From: an uncultured Bacilli bacterium | GTDB lineage: Bacteria > Bacillota_I > Bacilli_A > RF39 > UBA660 | Length of the DNA: 64,000 bases | Assembly (NCBI GenBank): GCA_934167665.1 | Contig: CAKPLN010000001.1 | Location: forward strand, 384,387-448,386 | Direction of reading: 5' to 3' | In this document: positions 27,391 through 38,294 of the stretch, in pieces | Position numbering within the stretch: the stretch's first letter is position 1 | How the letters are laid out: every line of letters starts with the position of its first letter | Notes under the pieces: generated by a model | The model's database searches: none | The model's input: the letters and a program-made list of their open reading frames with translations, nothing else | Told to the model about the DNA's origin: nothing | Made by a program: the position numbers and the translations under genes

Positions 27391-27418
27391 ATTATATTTT
27401 ACTAAATATAAATAACAA
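27391..27418 (-). promoter_or_regulatory. promoter of murE
   Basis: TTGTTA-16-TATAAT on the minus strand, 25 bases before the murE ATG and back to back with the arginase promoter. Confidence 0.6.
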
Positions 27419-27431
27419 AATAGTAAATATC

Positions 27432-27459
27432 TTGTCAATTAAAAAATATATGATAAAAT
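27432..27459 (+). promoter_or_regulatory. promoter of the arginase-family gene
   Basis: TTGTCA-16-TAAAAT with TGA before the -10; the gene starts 22 bases downstream after AGGTGG. Confidence 0.65.
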
Positions 27460-27481
27460 TATATAAGTAAGGTGGTTATAT

Positions 27482-28378
27482 ATGAAAACAATAGTAATTG
27501 GAGCTGCCAGTGACCTAGGAGTTCATATTGATGGAGCTCATCTAGGACCAGTACAGCTAATGAATGACATTAAAAGTTTTTACCAAGGAGAAGAAGAAAT
27601 GCTACTCCAAGATGAAGGAATCTTAAAAAGTAGAAACTTATCAGATCGTAGAAAAAATGAATATGAAATCGATAAATATAATACTACTCTTTACAAAATG
27701 ATTGTAGAGAAGATGAAAGCTGATTATTTCCCTATTTTAGTTGGCGGTGATCACTCCGTTGCGGCAGCAAGTGCTCTAGCTAGTGCTAAAGTAAATGATA
27801 ATATTGGTATTATTTGGTTTGATGCTCATACGGATTATAATACTTTTGAAACAACAGTAACCGGTAATATTCATGGTCTAACATTAGCAGCCATTACCGG
27901 CTATAAAAATCAAGAATTACGCTACTTCCATGACGGCAACATTATTCAAACATCTAAAGCCGTAGTAGTTGGTGCTAGAAGCATTGATGAATGGGAAAAA
28001 GATAATGTTAAATATTCAGGAATAACCGTATTTACTGATCAAGATATTAAAGAAAAAGGCCTTGAAAACGTTGTTGAAGAAGCCTTTAGAATTGCCTCAG
28101 AAAGAACCAAAGGCGTTCATGTAAGCTTTGACTTAGATTTACTAGATCCAGAAGTTGCTCCAGGTGTTTCAGTACCAGAATTTGATGGTCTTTCTGAAGA
28201 GGATGCCTTAACTATTAATAAATTAATATTAAAGCATATGGACAAGGTTGTCTCTTATGACTTAGTTGAATTTAATCCTCTACGTGATAGAGATCGTAAA
28301 ACTGAACAGATCGCTCTAAACTTATTAGCTCAAATAATTAATGGAGCTGAGAAAAAATATAAAACTCAAAAATTTTAA
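27482..28378 (+). CDS. arginase family ureohydrolase
   Basis: Binuclear manganese hydrolase of 298 residues. The metal motifs are all present: GGDHS (about 89-93), DAHTDYN (115-121) and SFDLDLLDP near 218. The length and the SDLGVHIDGAHLGP start fit arginase (RocF) better than agmatinase, but formiminoglutamase-like activity cannot be excluded. It is a single-gene unit, divergent from murE, with a strong terminator, and no arginine catabolism genes lie nearby. Confidence 0.88.
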   Translation: MKTIVIGAASDLGVHIDGAHLGPVQLMNDIKSFYQGEEEMLLQDEGILKSRNLSDRRKNEYEIDKYNTTLYKMIVEKMKADYFPILVGGDHSVAAASALASAKVNDNIGIIWFDAHTDYNTFETTVTGNIHGLTLAAITGYKNQELRYFHDGNIIQTSKAVVVGARSIDEWEKDNVKYSGITVFTDQDIKEKGLENVVEEAFRIASERTKGVHVSFDLDLLDPEVAPGVSVPEFDGLSEEDALTINKLILKHMDKVVSYDLVEFNPLRDRDRKTEQIALNLLAQIINGAEKKYKTQKF

Positions 28379-28402
28379 AGACTTTTTACAAGTCTTTATT
28401 TT
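28377..28402 (+). terminator. arginase-family gene terminator
   Basis: AAAGACTT with AAGTCTTT (28377-28384 with 28390-28397) then ATTTT; the stem starts in the stop codon. Confidence 0.7.
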
Positions 28403-28403
28403 A

Positions 28404-28439
28404 AAAAAAAGTTAATACTTTTACGTATTAACTTTTTCT
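28404..28439. terminator. bidirectional terminator, mainly for ftsZ
   Basis: A 13-bp perfect stem (28406-28418 with 28425-28437, loop TTTTAC-type of six) flanked by A and T runs, between the converging arginase and ftsZ genes. Confidence 0.85.
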
Positions 28440-28443
28440 AATT

Positions 28444-29577
<1,134 letters not shown>

Positions 29578-29589
29578 ACCTAGTCCTCC

Positions 29590-30828
29590 TTAATTATCAA
29601 AAAAATGTCCAAACACTTTATTTATTATATTGTTGTTAGTCGCTATTTTCTTATTAGCAGTGATTAAGCTATTCCAATCAGTATCACTAATCATACTCAA
29701 ATTTTTGCCTCTAAGAGCTAGTTTATCATCAAAATATTTAACAACTCCCAAAGCACTACTATATTTATTATGTCTAACTCCCATAATAGGAATATTACAA
29801 ACTTTAGCTTTTAATCCAAGAACGTTTTCAACTTCATATTGAAAACCAGCTAACTCACTCAAGCCACCTGTTACAATTATATAACGTATTTCCCTTTTTG
29901 TTAAGGTATTAATTTCATTTTTTGCAAGTTTTAATATCTCTTCAACCCTTGCTTGAACAACCTTAGAAACCTCAACTTGAGAAAGTTCCTTACTACTACC
30001 ATCACTAATATTTAATGACATAACATCATTAGCATCAGCATAACCAGCTGTTGCAACCGCAAATGATTCTTTTACTTTTCTAGACTCATCAAGTGAAATT
30101 CCAAACACATAAGACAAATCCTTATCTACATTAAAACTTCCAATTGGAAGAAGAGAATTTTTAATTTGAATTCCCCTATTAAATACTGAAACATTAGTAG
30201 CTAATTCCCCAATATTAATAATTGCTCCAACTTCACTATCATACTTATCATTTCTAATAGAAAAATAGTCTCCTGTAGAAGAATAAGCTATATCAACAGT
30301 TTCCAAGCCACTAAGTTTTAATACCTCTAATATTCTATATAATGGTTCTTTAGCTAAAGTACTAACAACAACTTTAGCCTCTATAACCTTACCAGCCATT
30401 CCCTTAGGATCTTTTATATTTTCCTGATCATCTACTTTAAAGCTAATAGGACTAGCTGTAATAACTTCGTATTCCTCATCAATATGTCCAGTAAGAGCAT
30501 CTTTTAATACAGCCCTAACATCCTCACCAGATATACAATCATAATCTATTACATCACAAGAACCAACAACTATATCCATCATACAATTACTAGGAGGTAT
30601 AGCAGCTATTACTTTAACAACTTTAAAACCAAGCATATCATTTATTTGCTTCATAGCTCTTCTAACAGAACTAACAGCCATCTTGATATCTTGAATTTGC
30701 CCATTTCTAATACCCTCCGCTTTACTATTAACTGAGGCTAATACATGATAAGAGCCATTTTGCTTCAAAACAACTACTACCTTAACACTATTAGTACCTA
30801 ATTCTATTCCAGTATAAACATTATTCAT
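29590..30828 (-). CDS. ftsA: cell division protein FtsA
   Basis: Actin-like membrane tether of the Z ring. The 412 residues carry the actin-fold motifs GIELGTNSVKVVV (phosphate 1), INIGELATNVSVF (phosphate 2) and IIVTGGLSELAG (adenosine), plus the extra 1C domain. The usual amphipathic membrane helix at the C-terminus is short here (NIINKVFGHFFDN). The ATG at 30828 is nine bases after AGGAG; a TTG two codons upstream is also possible. Confidence 0.95.
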   Translation of the reverse strand: MNNVYTGIELGTNSVKVVVVLKQNGSYHVLASVNSKAEGIRNGQIQDIKMAVSSVRRAMKQINDMLGFKVVKVIAAIPPSNCMMDIVVGSCDVIDYDCISGEDVRAVLKDALTGHIDEEYEVITASPISFKVDDQENIKDPKGMAGKVIEAKVVVSTLAKEPLYRILEVLKLSGLETVDIAYSSTGDYFSIRNDKYDSEVGAIINIGELATNVSVFNRGIQIKNSLLPIGSFNVDKDLSYVFGISLDESRKVKESFAVATAGYADANDVMSLNISDGSSKELSQVEVSKVVQARVEEILKLAKNEINTLTKREIRYIIVTGGLSELAGFQYEVENVLGLKAKVCNIPIMGVRHNKYSSALGVVKYFDDKLALRGKNLSMISDTDWNSLITANKKIATNNNIINKVFGHFFDN

Positions 30829-30894
30829 AGCCAAATACTCCTATTCTCAAAAACAATTATACTATAATTTATAAAATTATCCAAGTATTAAATA

Positions 30895-32250
30895 CTATTC
30901 AATATAATAAACATCATAACCATACTTAGACAAAACAAACTCTCCATTACCAATAACATAATCAACTATCTCTTTAGCAAATTGTGAATACTCATAACGA
31001 TTATTATAATCAGACCTAGAAACAATAAAATATTTATTCCTCATTGCACTAAATCTATTAATCATTTTATTAATACCATCATAACCAAAATTACCATATA
31101 ATAACACATCACAATAATCCAAGTAATTATCATTAATAATATCATATTGCATAGTAAAATAAGACAACACAATAGCATCATCATAACTATTTAAAAATTC
31201 CATTACTTTAAGTTTTCTATCATATTCACGAAAAACATGTAAATTATATTCAAAATGTTTATAATTAGAGGTAAATACTAAATCATATTTAAAATTACTC
31301 CTAGCAGAAGAAACTAAAGACAATATAATTATCACGATCGAAAACATCTTTATATAAAACCCATCTTTTAAATAAGGTAAAAAAATCATAACAATAGCCG
31401 CAAAAAATAATACAAAATGACAATAATCAAAAATAGGTACTAGAAAGAAAAAAGAATTTAATAAATAATAATTACAAACATCACACTTCTTATAAGTAAA
31501 GAAAATACCAATAACTAATAAAATAATACTAATATAAAATATAACATTAAATGGATGAGAATTTTTAGCTGAAAAATCAAATAACCCCAATACACATAAA
31601 TCAATAAAACTAAATAAAGCTCCATTAATAACTAAATATAAAAAGAAAATAATTAATGGTATCATCATTCCAATAAATCTTTGCTTTACCATTTTGAAAT
31701 TTTTATTTTTAATATACATAAATAAAGTAGGAAAAATAAAGAAAGCTCCAATAGTATGTTTACTTAAAATTGCTAAACCAATAAAAACTCCTATTAAATA
31801 ATTTTTATCAGTATGATATTTTTCTAAATATATTAAAATAACCATCATAGAAAAACACATAAAATTATAAGTTGCTAAAATACCATAAAAATTTAACCCT
31901 ATTAAAATAGCTAATATTAAATAACTCTTCTTATCATATAATTTATATAAAAAGAAAAAAGTCAAAGTAACTAAAACTGCCTGTCCAATTATAAACATTA
32001 AGTAATTATTCCAAAATAATAAGAAAAAAGCACTATAGAAAGCATATAAAGGTGTTGTAATTATATTAAAATCTAAATAAGGTATTTCACCCTTCACAAT
32101 CGCATAACTAAAACCATAATTAGCTAGAGGATCTCCATAATTAATTCCAAACCCAAAAAATTCATATATCGCAATAACTAAAAGAAAAACTAAAAAATAT
32201 TTAAAATTTCTTTTTAAAAACGATCCTATATTATCTATCTTCCATTTCAT
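30895..32250 (-). CDS. multi-pass membrane protein, GT-C-like, paralogue B in division cluster
   Basis: A 451-residue protein with about ten spans. The first external loop reads YGDPLANYGFSYAI then PYLDFNIITTP, an Asp-containing loop like that of GT-C glycosyltransferases (ArnT/PMT/DUF2029 types), which use polyprenyl-phosphate sugars. It is a clear tandem paralogue of the preceding gene, sharing DFN..TP, GLAILSKHTIG and DLCVLGLFDFSAKN segments. The genes overlap by 20 bases. The place between divIB and ftsA is where Bacillus has ylxW-ylxX-sbp. Function not known; wall or surface glycan modification coupled to division is an inference. Confidence 0.7.
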   Translation of the reverse strand: MKWKIDNIGSFLKRNFKYFLVFLLVIAIYEFFGFGINYGDPLANYGFSYAIVKGEIPYLDFNIITTPLYAFYSAFFLLFWNNYLMFIIGQAVLVTLTFFFLYKLYDKKSYLILAILIGLNFYGILATYNFMCFSMMVILIYLEKYHTDKNYLIGVFIGLAILSKHTIGAFFIFPTLFMYIKNKNFKMVKQRFIGMMIPLIIFFLYLVINGALFSFIDLCVLGLFDFSAKNSHPFNVIFYISIILLVIGIFFTYKKCDVCNYYLLNSFFFLVPIFDYCHFVLFFAAIVMIFLPYLKDGFYIKMFSIVIIILSLVSSARSNFKYDLVFTSNYKHFEYNLHVFREYDRKLKVMEFLNSYDDAIVLSYFTMQYDIINDNYLDYCDVLLYGNFGYDGINKMINRFSAMRNKYFIVSRSDYNNRYEYSQFAKEIVDYVIGNGEFVLSKYGYDVYYIE

Positions 32251-33574
32251 ATATACTATAACTTCCCATCTCTTCTATTAAAATCCCCTTATTAATTACA
32301 TACTTTAAAACTGCTTGATCCGTTTGTTTATTACTACCTAGTTCACTCTTATCAACAAAAAATACACAATTCCTTCTACTTTTTACCATATTCATAAGTT
32401 TCAAACTACCATTATATCCAAAATTACCAGTATTAATTAAATCTAAATAACCAATATCAATATCATTAATTATCTTAAAATAATAACCATCAGCACTAAG
32501 AAAAATAACTTCCTTACCTAAAGAGCGATACTTATGATATAAATTATTAATATTATTAGAATAATCAATATATTTATTAGTTAAATAACGATACTCAAAA
32601 TGCTTAATAGTATTAGGATAAATAATTTTATTATCATCTCTATACCATAAATTAATAATCACTAAACCAATTAGAACAGCTGGAATAAATAACTTTATAT
32701 TAAGATAAGTTTTTATATCTTTTTGAGTAAAAACTATAAATAAAAAAGCTAAAAAAACAATTTCAAAATGATATAAGTCAAATAAAGGAATAAGAACACT
32801 AAAAAAAGCTAAAAAGTAATAATTCTTAATGTTTTTTGTATTACCTTTTATTAAATATAAAACAACAAGTATCATAATAATCCCAAGTACAAAATAAATA
32901 TTAAATAAATTGCCATTAGAAGAAGCGAAATCAAATAATCCTAAAAAACATAAATCAAAGAAGGCTAAAAAACTATGTGTAAATAACAAATATAACAAAA
33001 AAATTAAAAGTACAACAAAACAGCCACTAATCCTTTTTAATATTTTCTTTAAGTCTTTAAAATAATAAAGTGATGGTAAAAACATCAATACTCCAACTGT
33101 TTGTTTTGTTAAAATAATACATCCAAGCACCATTCCAATAATAAAGTCATTAGCCTTCTTATCTTCCAAAGTAATAATTATTAAAAATAAAAAGAATAAA
33201 AACATGTTATAACTAGGAAAACATACTGATAAAGGAAATATCATAAAAAACAAAAGTAAATAACTTTTATCTTTTAAATATTTATCTAAAATACAAACTA
33301 TAAAAGTTAAAATAGCAGCCCATTCTATATGAAATATTAACATACTAGAACCAAAAACTTTAAAGATAATAGACATAATAAAAGGAAAAAATGGCGTAAT
33401 TACCATATTAAAATCTAGATAAGGAACAAGTCCTTTATAAATATTATGAGCAAATCCATAGTTCCACACTTCATCTAAATTAACTGGTTGTATAATAAGA
33501 TTCCAAAATAAAAAGAAAAAGAAAACTATAAAATACTTAAAACAAGGTTTAATTTTTATAAGAATCTTTTTCAT
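32231..33574 (-). CDS. multi-pass membrane protein, GT-C-like, paralogue A in division cluster
   Basis: A 447-residue protein with about ten spans and the same plan as its downstream paralogue: LDEVWNYGFAHNI, PYLDFNMVITP, GCIILTKQTVG, DLCFLGLFDFASSN and a soluble C-terminal region with a GNFGYNGSLKL motif that is matched by GNFGYDGINKM in the partner. GGAG lies seven bases before the ATG. It starts three bases after divIB. The pair probably arose by local duplication. Glycosyltransferase activity is suspected from the loop pattern only. Confidence 0.7.
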   Translation of the reverse strand: MKKILIKIKPCFKYFIVFFFFLFWNLIIQPVNLDEVWNYGFAHNIYKGLVPYLDFNMVITPFFPFIMSIIFKVFGSSMLIFHIEWAAILTFIVCILDKYLKDKSYLLLFFMIFPLSVCFPSYNMFLFFLFLIIITLEDKKANDFIIGMVLGCIILTKQTVGVLMFLPSLYYFKDLKKILKRISGCFVVLLIFLLYLLFTHSFLAFFDLCFLGLFDFASSNGNLFNIYFVLGIIMILVVLYLIKGNTKNIKNYYFLAFFSVLIPLFDLYHFEIVFLAFLFIVFTQKDIKTYLNIKLFIPAVLIGLVIINLWYRDDNKIIYPNTIKHFEYRYLTNKYIDYSNNINNLYHKYRSLGKEVIFLSADGYYFKIINDIDIGYLDLINTGNFGYNGSLKLMNMVKSRRNCVFFVDKSELGSNKQTDQAVLKYVINKGILIEEMGSYSIYEMEDR

Positions 33575-33577
33575 AAA

Positions 33578-34267
33578 TTACTCCTTAATCTCGAAATGAT
33601 TTCCACTATCAAAATATAAAATTCCTTTATGATCTTCTAACTGTCCAAGGACTTCATTATAATAGTTAATCATTTCAAATTTTGTTAAAGTTAAATAAAC
33701 CATATTACCATCATCCATATATAAAAGGAAACGATCCTTATCATACTCATTAGGGACATATTCAATATCCGATATTTTTCCAAGTATATCTCTTTTAACT
33801 TTTCCCATATCCTTAATAAAACTATTAACTTTATCATTTGGAACATAATTTATAACTCTAGGAATTCTAAATAAATCTATAGCCTCTTCTTCTGCCGCAC
33901 TTTCCCCATCTTCAAAAACAATTGTACTATCAGAATTATTAAAATAAATAGGCAAATTTTCTGTAACAGATATAGTCAAAACATTATAAAATTTTCTCCT
34001 TATTTTAACATCTTTTATATAAGGTGAATTTTTAAGTTTTTTAGAGCTTTTACTAGTATTAATTAACCAGAACTTAGGATAATCATATATATCAGCTAAT
34101 TTTATAATATAATCATCATTTAAATAATTGTTGTTATAAATAATTATATTTTTTAGCTTAGTATTAATAAAAGAATATGTACCAAAAAATAGTCCTCCTA
34201 AAATTAAAAGTACTATTAACGCTGGTATCAACTTTAATTTTTTTCTTTTGACTATTTTTTTCGCCAT
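33578..34267 (-). CDS. divIB: cell division protein DivIB/FtsQ
   Basis: Bitopic divisome scaffold that joins FtsL and DivIC. The 229 residues have a Lys-rich cytoplasmic tail, one span (about 13-31), a POTRA domain with NNNYLNDDYIIKLADI, and the beta domain with LTISVTENLPIYF and DGNMVYLTL. It is three bases after murB, matching murG-murB-divIB in Bacillus. Confidence 0.9.
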   Translation of the reverse strand: MAKKIVKRKKLKLIPALIVLLILGGLFFGTYSFINTKLKNIIIYNNNYLNDDYIIKLADIYDYPKFWLINTSKSSKKLKNSPYIKDVKIRRKFYNVLTISVTENLPIYFNNSDSTIVFEDGESAAEEEAIDLFRIPRVINYVPNDKVNSFIKDMGKVKRDILGKISDIEYVPNEYDKDRFLLYMDDGNMVYLTLTKFEMINYYNEVLGQLEDHKGILYFDSGNHFEIKE

Positions 34268-34270
34268 AAT

Positions 34271-35179
34271 TTACTCCCAGTTTACAAATTCTTGTTCAAT
34301 CTTCATATCAATTCCATGTTTTTCTAAGACCTTATCATGTACTTCAAGAATTAAATCTCTAATTTCTTTACCCGTAGCATGATCATAATTTATAATGAAA
34401 TTAGCATGTTTACTACTAACCATAGCCCCACCATTTCTATGTCCTTTATAACCAAGCTCTTCAATTAACTGACCTGCATAATACCCTTCTGGGTTACGAA
34501 AAACAGATCCTGCTGAAGGATACTCTAAAGGTTGTGATTCCATTCTTCTCTTTCGTCTTTCTTTAATAACTTCTTCAATAACTTCCCTTTCGCCTTTTGC
34601 TAATTTCAAAACAACCTCTAAACAAATATATTTAGGATTTTTTTGCAAATAAGAAGTTCTATAATGAAAGTCCATTTCTCTATTTTCTAATGTAATAACT
34701 CTAAAATCGGGAGTTAAAACCTTTACCTGTTGAACAACATATCCCATATCGCTCTTATAAGCTCCAGCATTCATAAAAATAGCTCCACCAATAGTTCCAG
34801 GAATTCCTGCAGCAAACTCCAAACCAGCTAATCCCTTTTTAGCAGCCACAAGAGAAAGTTTCATTAAAGAAAAGCCAGCTCCAACTCTTATTCTATTATT
34901 ACTTAAAAAAGAAACATCATTAAACTCATCTAACTTAATAATAATACCATCAAAATCATCATCACTAAACAACAGATTAGATCCATTACCAAGTATTTTA
35001 TATTTAATATTATTCATATTAAGTATTTTAAGTAATGTAATTAAAGAACTAACATTTTTAGGATAAACAAAAGCCTTCGCAACCCCACCTACTCTATAAG
35101 TAGTATATTTACTTAAACTAACATTTTTATCAACTCGTCCAAGATTGGCCTTTTCAATTTTTAAAACTACATCATCCAT
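34271..35179 (-). CDS. murB: UDP-N-acetylenolpyruvoylglucosamine reductase
   Basis: FAD enzyme that reduces UDP-GlcNAc-enolpyruvate to UDP-MurNAc. The 302 residues fit type II MurB: YTTYRVGG, the FAD-binding LGNGSNLL, AGIPGTIGGAIFMNAGAY, YRTSYL, and the catalytic Ser in YPSAGSVFRNP, with the last Glu in EQEF. It lies seven bases after murG and uses an ATG preceded by GGGTGAT. Confidence 0.97.
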   Translation of the reverse strand: MDDVVLKIEKANLGRVDKNVSLSKYTTYRVGGVAKAFVYPKNVSSLITLLKILNMNNIKYKILGNGSNLLFSDDDFDGIIIKLDEFNDVSFLSNNRIRVGAGFSLMKLSLVAAKKGLAGLEFAAGIPGTIGGAIFMNAGAYKSDMGYVVQQVKVLTPDFRVITLENREMDFHYRTSYLQKNPKYICLEVVLKLAKGEREVIEEVIKERRKRRMESQPLEYPSAGSVFRNPEGYYAGQLIEELGYKGHRNGGAMVSSKHANFIINYDHATGKEIRDLILEVHDKVLEKHGIDMKIEQEFVNWE

Positions 35180-35186
35180 ACATCAA

Positions 35187-36263
35187 TCACCCAACCAATC
35201 TTTTAATTTCAGTATATATCTTACTAGCTGAATCTTTAATTCCAAACTTTCTACTAGCAATCTGCATCTTTAAATATTTATCTTTATCATTTAATAATTC
35301 ATCTATTTTACTAACAACTTCTACAGACGAAAATTGATTTTCAGTAATAATAGTACAAGCCCCAGCATCAGCTAACTCTTTAGCATTCATATATTGATGA
35401 TTATGCGTAACATATGGCGAAGGAACAAGAATTGCTGGTAAACCAATAGCTGTAATTTCCGCAATAGTTGAAGCTCCAGCTCTTGAAACAATCAAATCTG
35501 TATCCTTTAAAACATTTATAAAGTTATCTAAAAATGATACCAACTTAACATTAGTTGGAACTTCTACATCTTTATAATTATCATAATAATCCTTACCTGT
35601 AACAACCACTACCTGATAATCTTTACCTTTAAAAGAAGTAATTGCCTGCTTAATTTTCAAAGTCATCGTAGTAGAACCAAGGGACCCCATAACAATAACT
35701 ACTAATTTTTTCCCCTTAACAAAACCTAATTCACTTTTAGGAATCATTTTAACTTTTATAATCTCTTCACTTCTAGGATTACCAGTATATACAACTTTAC
35801 GCTTATCAAAGTATTCTACTGTTTTTGGTAACGATACACAAATACAGTCAACAAAATTACCTAAAAACTTATTAGATAATCCAGGTATAGAATTTTGTTC
35901 ATGAATCATTGTTTTATACTTTAATAAATGAGCTGCATATAAAACAGGAGCCGTTATATATCCTCCTACCCCAATAACAATATCAGGATTAAATTTCCTA
36001 ATAATTTCTTTTGACTTTTTTATTGCGGCCAAATATTTTTTTATAACAGTAAAGTTTTTTAAAACTTCTTTTCTATTTAAACCAGACATCTCTAAACCAA
36101 TAAATTCAATCCCAAACTTAGGTACTATATCTTTTTCCATTCTATCACTAGTACCAATATATAAAATTTCAGAATCTGCTTCTTTTTCTTTAATCTTATT
36201 AATAATAGCTAAGGCCGGATAAATATGGCCTCCAGTTCCTCCCGCTACAACAATTGCTCTCAA
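35187..36263 (-). CDS. murG: UDP-GlcNAc:undecaprenyl-pyrophosphoryl-MurNAc-pentapeptide transferase
   Basis: Makes lipid II from lipid I at the inner face of the membrane. The 358 residues show the GT-B signatures: GGTGGHIYPAL in the first G-loop, GVGGYIT, IHEQNSIPG, and the donor-binding SRAGASTIAEI with LVPSPY and NHQ. The start is most likely TTG at 36263, six bases after GGGGTGA; a TTG two codons upstream overlaps the binding site. It heads the murG-murB-divIB-membrane pair-ftsA-ftsZ cluster. Confidence 0.96.
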   Translation of the reverse strand: MRAIVVAGGTGGHIYPALAIINKIKEKEADSEILYIGTSDRMEKDIVPKFGIEFIGLEMSGLNRKEVLKNFTVIKKYLAAIKKSKEIIRKFNPDIVIGVGGYITAPVLYAAHLLKYKTMIHEQNSIPGLSNKFLGNFVDCICVSLPKTVEYFDKRKVVYTGNPRSEEIIKVKMIPKSELGFVKGKKLVVIVMGSLGSTTMTLKIKQAITSFKGKDYQVVVVTGKDYYDNYKDVEVPTNVKLVSFLDNFINVLKDTDLIVSRAGASTIAEITAIGLPAILVPSPYVTHNHQYMNAKELADAGACTIITENQFSSVEVVSKIDELLNDKDKYLKMQIASRKFGIKDSASKIYTEIKRLVG

Positions 36264-36284
36264 ACACAATCACCCCATAAAATA

Positions 36285-36293
36285 ATTATAACA
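36285..36293 (-). promoter_or_regulatory. extended -10 promoter of the murG-ftsZ cluster
   Basis: TGTTATAAT on the minus strand 22 bases before the murG start; no good -35 is visible. Confidence 0.5.
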
Positions 36294-36409
36294 TAAAAAA
36301 CGTATCTATCTGACTACCACTATAATATATTATTCAATTAAATTATACTCCATACTAAAAACTATGTAAATAAAAGCTTAAAGAAAAGAAATTAAAACAC
36401 CCAATAGTA

Positions 36410-36438
36410 TTTACATAAAAACTATGCTAGAATATTAA
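36410..36438 (+). promoter_or_regulatory. possible promoter of tmcAL
   Basis: TTTACA followed 17 bases later by TATTAA, about 20 bases before the gene. A TAGAAT five bases upstream of that -10 has no matching -35. Confidence 0.4.
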
Positions 36439-36457
36439 AAAAAGGAAGTGCATCCTC

Positions 36458-37618
36458 ATGGAAAGTATAGGAATAATAGCGGAATATAACCCTTTTCATA
36501 ATGGTCATCTCTATCACTTATCTAAAATAAAAGAAAAGTATAAAGACACTGTTATCGTTTTAATAATGTCTGGAAATTTTACTCAGCGTGGTGGCACATC
36601 ATTAATTGATAAATGGAAAAAAACAGAAATAGCTCTAAAAGCAGGAATCGACTTAATTGTAGAACTTCCTTATCCTTTCGCTACTCAAAGTGCTGATTAT
36701 TTTAGTTATGGTAGTATAACTCTATTAGAAAAACTAAAAGTCAAAAAACTTCTCTTTGGCAGTGAATGCGATGATATCACCACATTAGAAACAATTGCTA
36801 GTGCTCAAATAAATAATGAAGATTTTGATAAGTTAGTAAAAATATACTCCAAATTGGGTAAAAATTATCCAACCGCAATCTCCCTTGCTGTAAAAGATTT
36901 GACTCAAAAAGAAATAAACACCCCAAATGATCTTCTAGGTATAAGTTATATAAAAACAATTAGACAAAATAACTATCAAATAATTCCTGAAACTATAAAA
37001 AGAACCAATAGTTATCATAATGAATCACTAGATGATTCAATATCTAGTGCAACCGCAATCAGAAAAGCTCTAAAAGAAAATAAAGATATTAAAAATCAAG
37101 TACCAGAATTTGTCTTAGATTATCTAAAAGACTTTCACAATATAGAAGATTATTTTTCAATATTAAAGTACAAAATAATAACAGAAAAGGATTTATCAAT
37201 ATATACAACGGTAGATGAAGGTCTTGATCAAAAACTAAAAAAAGAAATACTTCAAGCTACATCATACCAAGATTTAATAAATAGAGTAAAAAGTAAACGC
37301 TATACATACAATAAAATATCTAGAATGTTATTACATATCCTATGTAATTTTACAAAAGAAAGAAAAGAAAAATTTAAAGACATAACATATATAAGACTAC
37401 TAGGTTTTTCAGATAAAGGCAGAAAATATTTAAATTCCATAAAAAAAGAATTAGATATTCCACTAATTAGTAAAATTAACCGTAATAAAGACGAAATGCT
37501 AGAGTTTGAGATTGAAACAACCAAAATCTATAGTCTTAACTTAGATCCTATAAAACAATTAGATTTATTTAATAAAGAATTCAAAAACTTAATGAATGAA
37601 GGAGATAAAAATGATTAA
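36458..37618 (+). CDS. tmcAL: tRNA(Met) cytidine acetate ligase
   Basis: Activates acetate with ATP and acetylates the wobble cytidine (ac4C34) of elongator tRNA-Met. The 386 residues match YlbM/TmcAL: IIAEYNPFHNGH with the nucleotidyltransferase HxGH at residues 14-17, MSGNFTQRG, DLIVELPYPF, FGSEC and RLLGFSDKGRKYL near the end. GGAAGTG precedes the ATG. It overlaps gmk by eight bases. Confidence 0.93.
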   Translation: MESIGIIAEYNPFHNGHLYHLSKIKEKYKDTVIVLIMSGNFTQRGGTSLIDKWKKTEIALKAGIDLIVELPYPFATQSADYFSYGSITLLEKLKVKKLLFGSECDDITTLETIASAQINNEDFDKLVKIYSKLGKNYPTAISLAVKDLTQKEINTPNDLLGISYIKTIRQNNYQIIPETIKRTNSYHNESLDDSISSATAIRKALKENKDIKNQVPEFVLDYLKDFHNIEDYFSILKYKIITEKDLSIYTTVDEGLDQKLKKEILQATSYQDLINRVKSKRYTYNKISRMLLHILCNFTKERKEKFKDITYIRLLGFSDKGRKYLNSIKKELDIPLISKINRNKDEMLEFEIETTKIYSLNLDPIKQLDLFNKEFKNLMNEGDKND

Positions 37619-38288
37619 AGAAAAGAAAACTGGACAAGTAATTGTTATTTCTGCTCCAAGTGGCAGTGGTAAAGGAAGTGTTATAAGTGGTCTTTTAGAA
37701 AAAGATAAAAATCTTTGGTTATCCGTATCCACAACATCTAGAAAACCACGAGAAAATGACATTCCTGGCGTAACATATAATTTTGTCACTAAAGAAGAAT
37801 TTGAGAAACTAATACAAGAAGGCTACTTTTTAGAATATACAAACTATGTAGGAAATTACTATGGTACTCCCAAAAATAAAATACTAGAAAAAATAAATGA
37901 AGGAATAGATGTAATCCTAGAAATTGAAATTGAAGGTGCAACTAATATTAAAAAGTTAATACCAGAAGCCATTTTCATATTTATAATGCCACCATCTTTA
38001 AAAACTTTAGTAAAAAGACTAAAAAAACGTGGAACAGATTCAAATGATAAAATAATAGAGCGCTTCCACACTGCCTATAAAGAAATAAATGAAGTAACAA
38101 AATACAACTATGTAGTAATAAACGATGATCTAAAAGACGCTATAACAAAAGTAGAGGCCATCATACAAGCTGAAAAATGTCGTGTTGACCGTATTGAAGA
38201 AGTATACCTTGATACCAAAGAAGAAGAAATCCATGAGCTTTTAATGGAAGAAGACTTTGACAATAGTGCTATCACAGAAAGAATATAA
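37611..38288 (+). CDS. gmk: guanylate kinase
   Basis: Phosphorylates GMP to GDP. The 225 residues show the P-loop SAPSGSGKGS (about 13-22), STTSRKPRENDI and GVTYNFVTKEEF for GMP binding, and the lid with RLKKRGTD. The start at 37611 is chosen because AAGGAG lies six bases before it; the frame is open five codons further but that ATG is part of the binding site. A C-terminal acidic extension (EEVYLDTKEEEIHELLMEED) makes it about 20 residues longer than Bacillus Gmk. Confidence 0.95.
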   Translation: MIKEKKTGQVIVISAPSGSGKGSVISGLLEKDKNLWLSVSTTSRKPRENDIPGVTYNFVTKEEFEKLIQEGYFLEYTNYVGNYYGTPKNKILEKINEGIDVILEIEIEGATNIKKLIPEAIFIFIMPPSLKTLVKRLKKRGTDSNDKIIERFHTAYKEINEVTKYNYVVINDDLKDAITKVEAIIQAEKCRVDRIEEVYLDTKEEEIHELLMEEDFDNSAITERI

Positions 38289-38294
38289 TACCTT

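Noticed and set aside
32231..33574. The two membrane proteins as lipid II flippases or FtsW/RodA
   Set aside because: They lack SEDS motifs and have the GT-C-like first loop; length and span order also differ.
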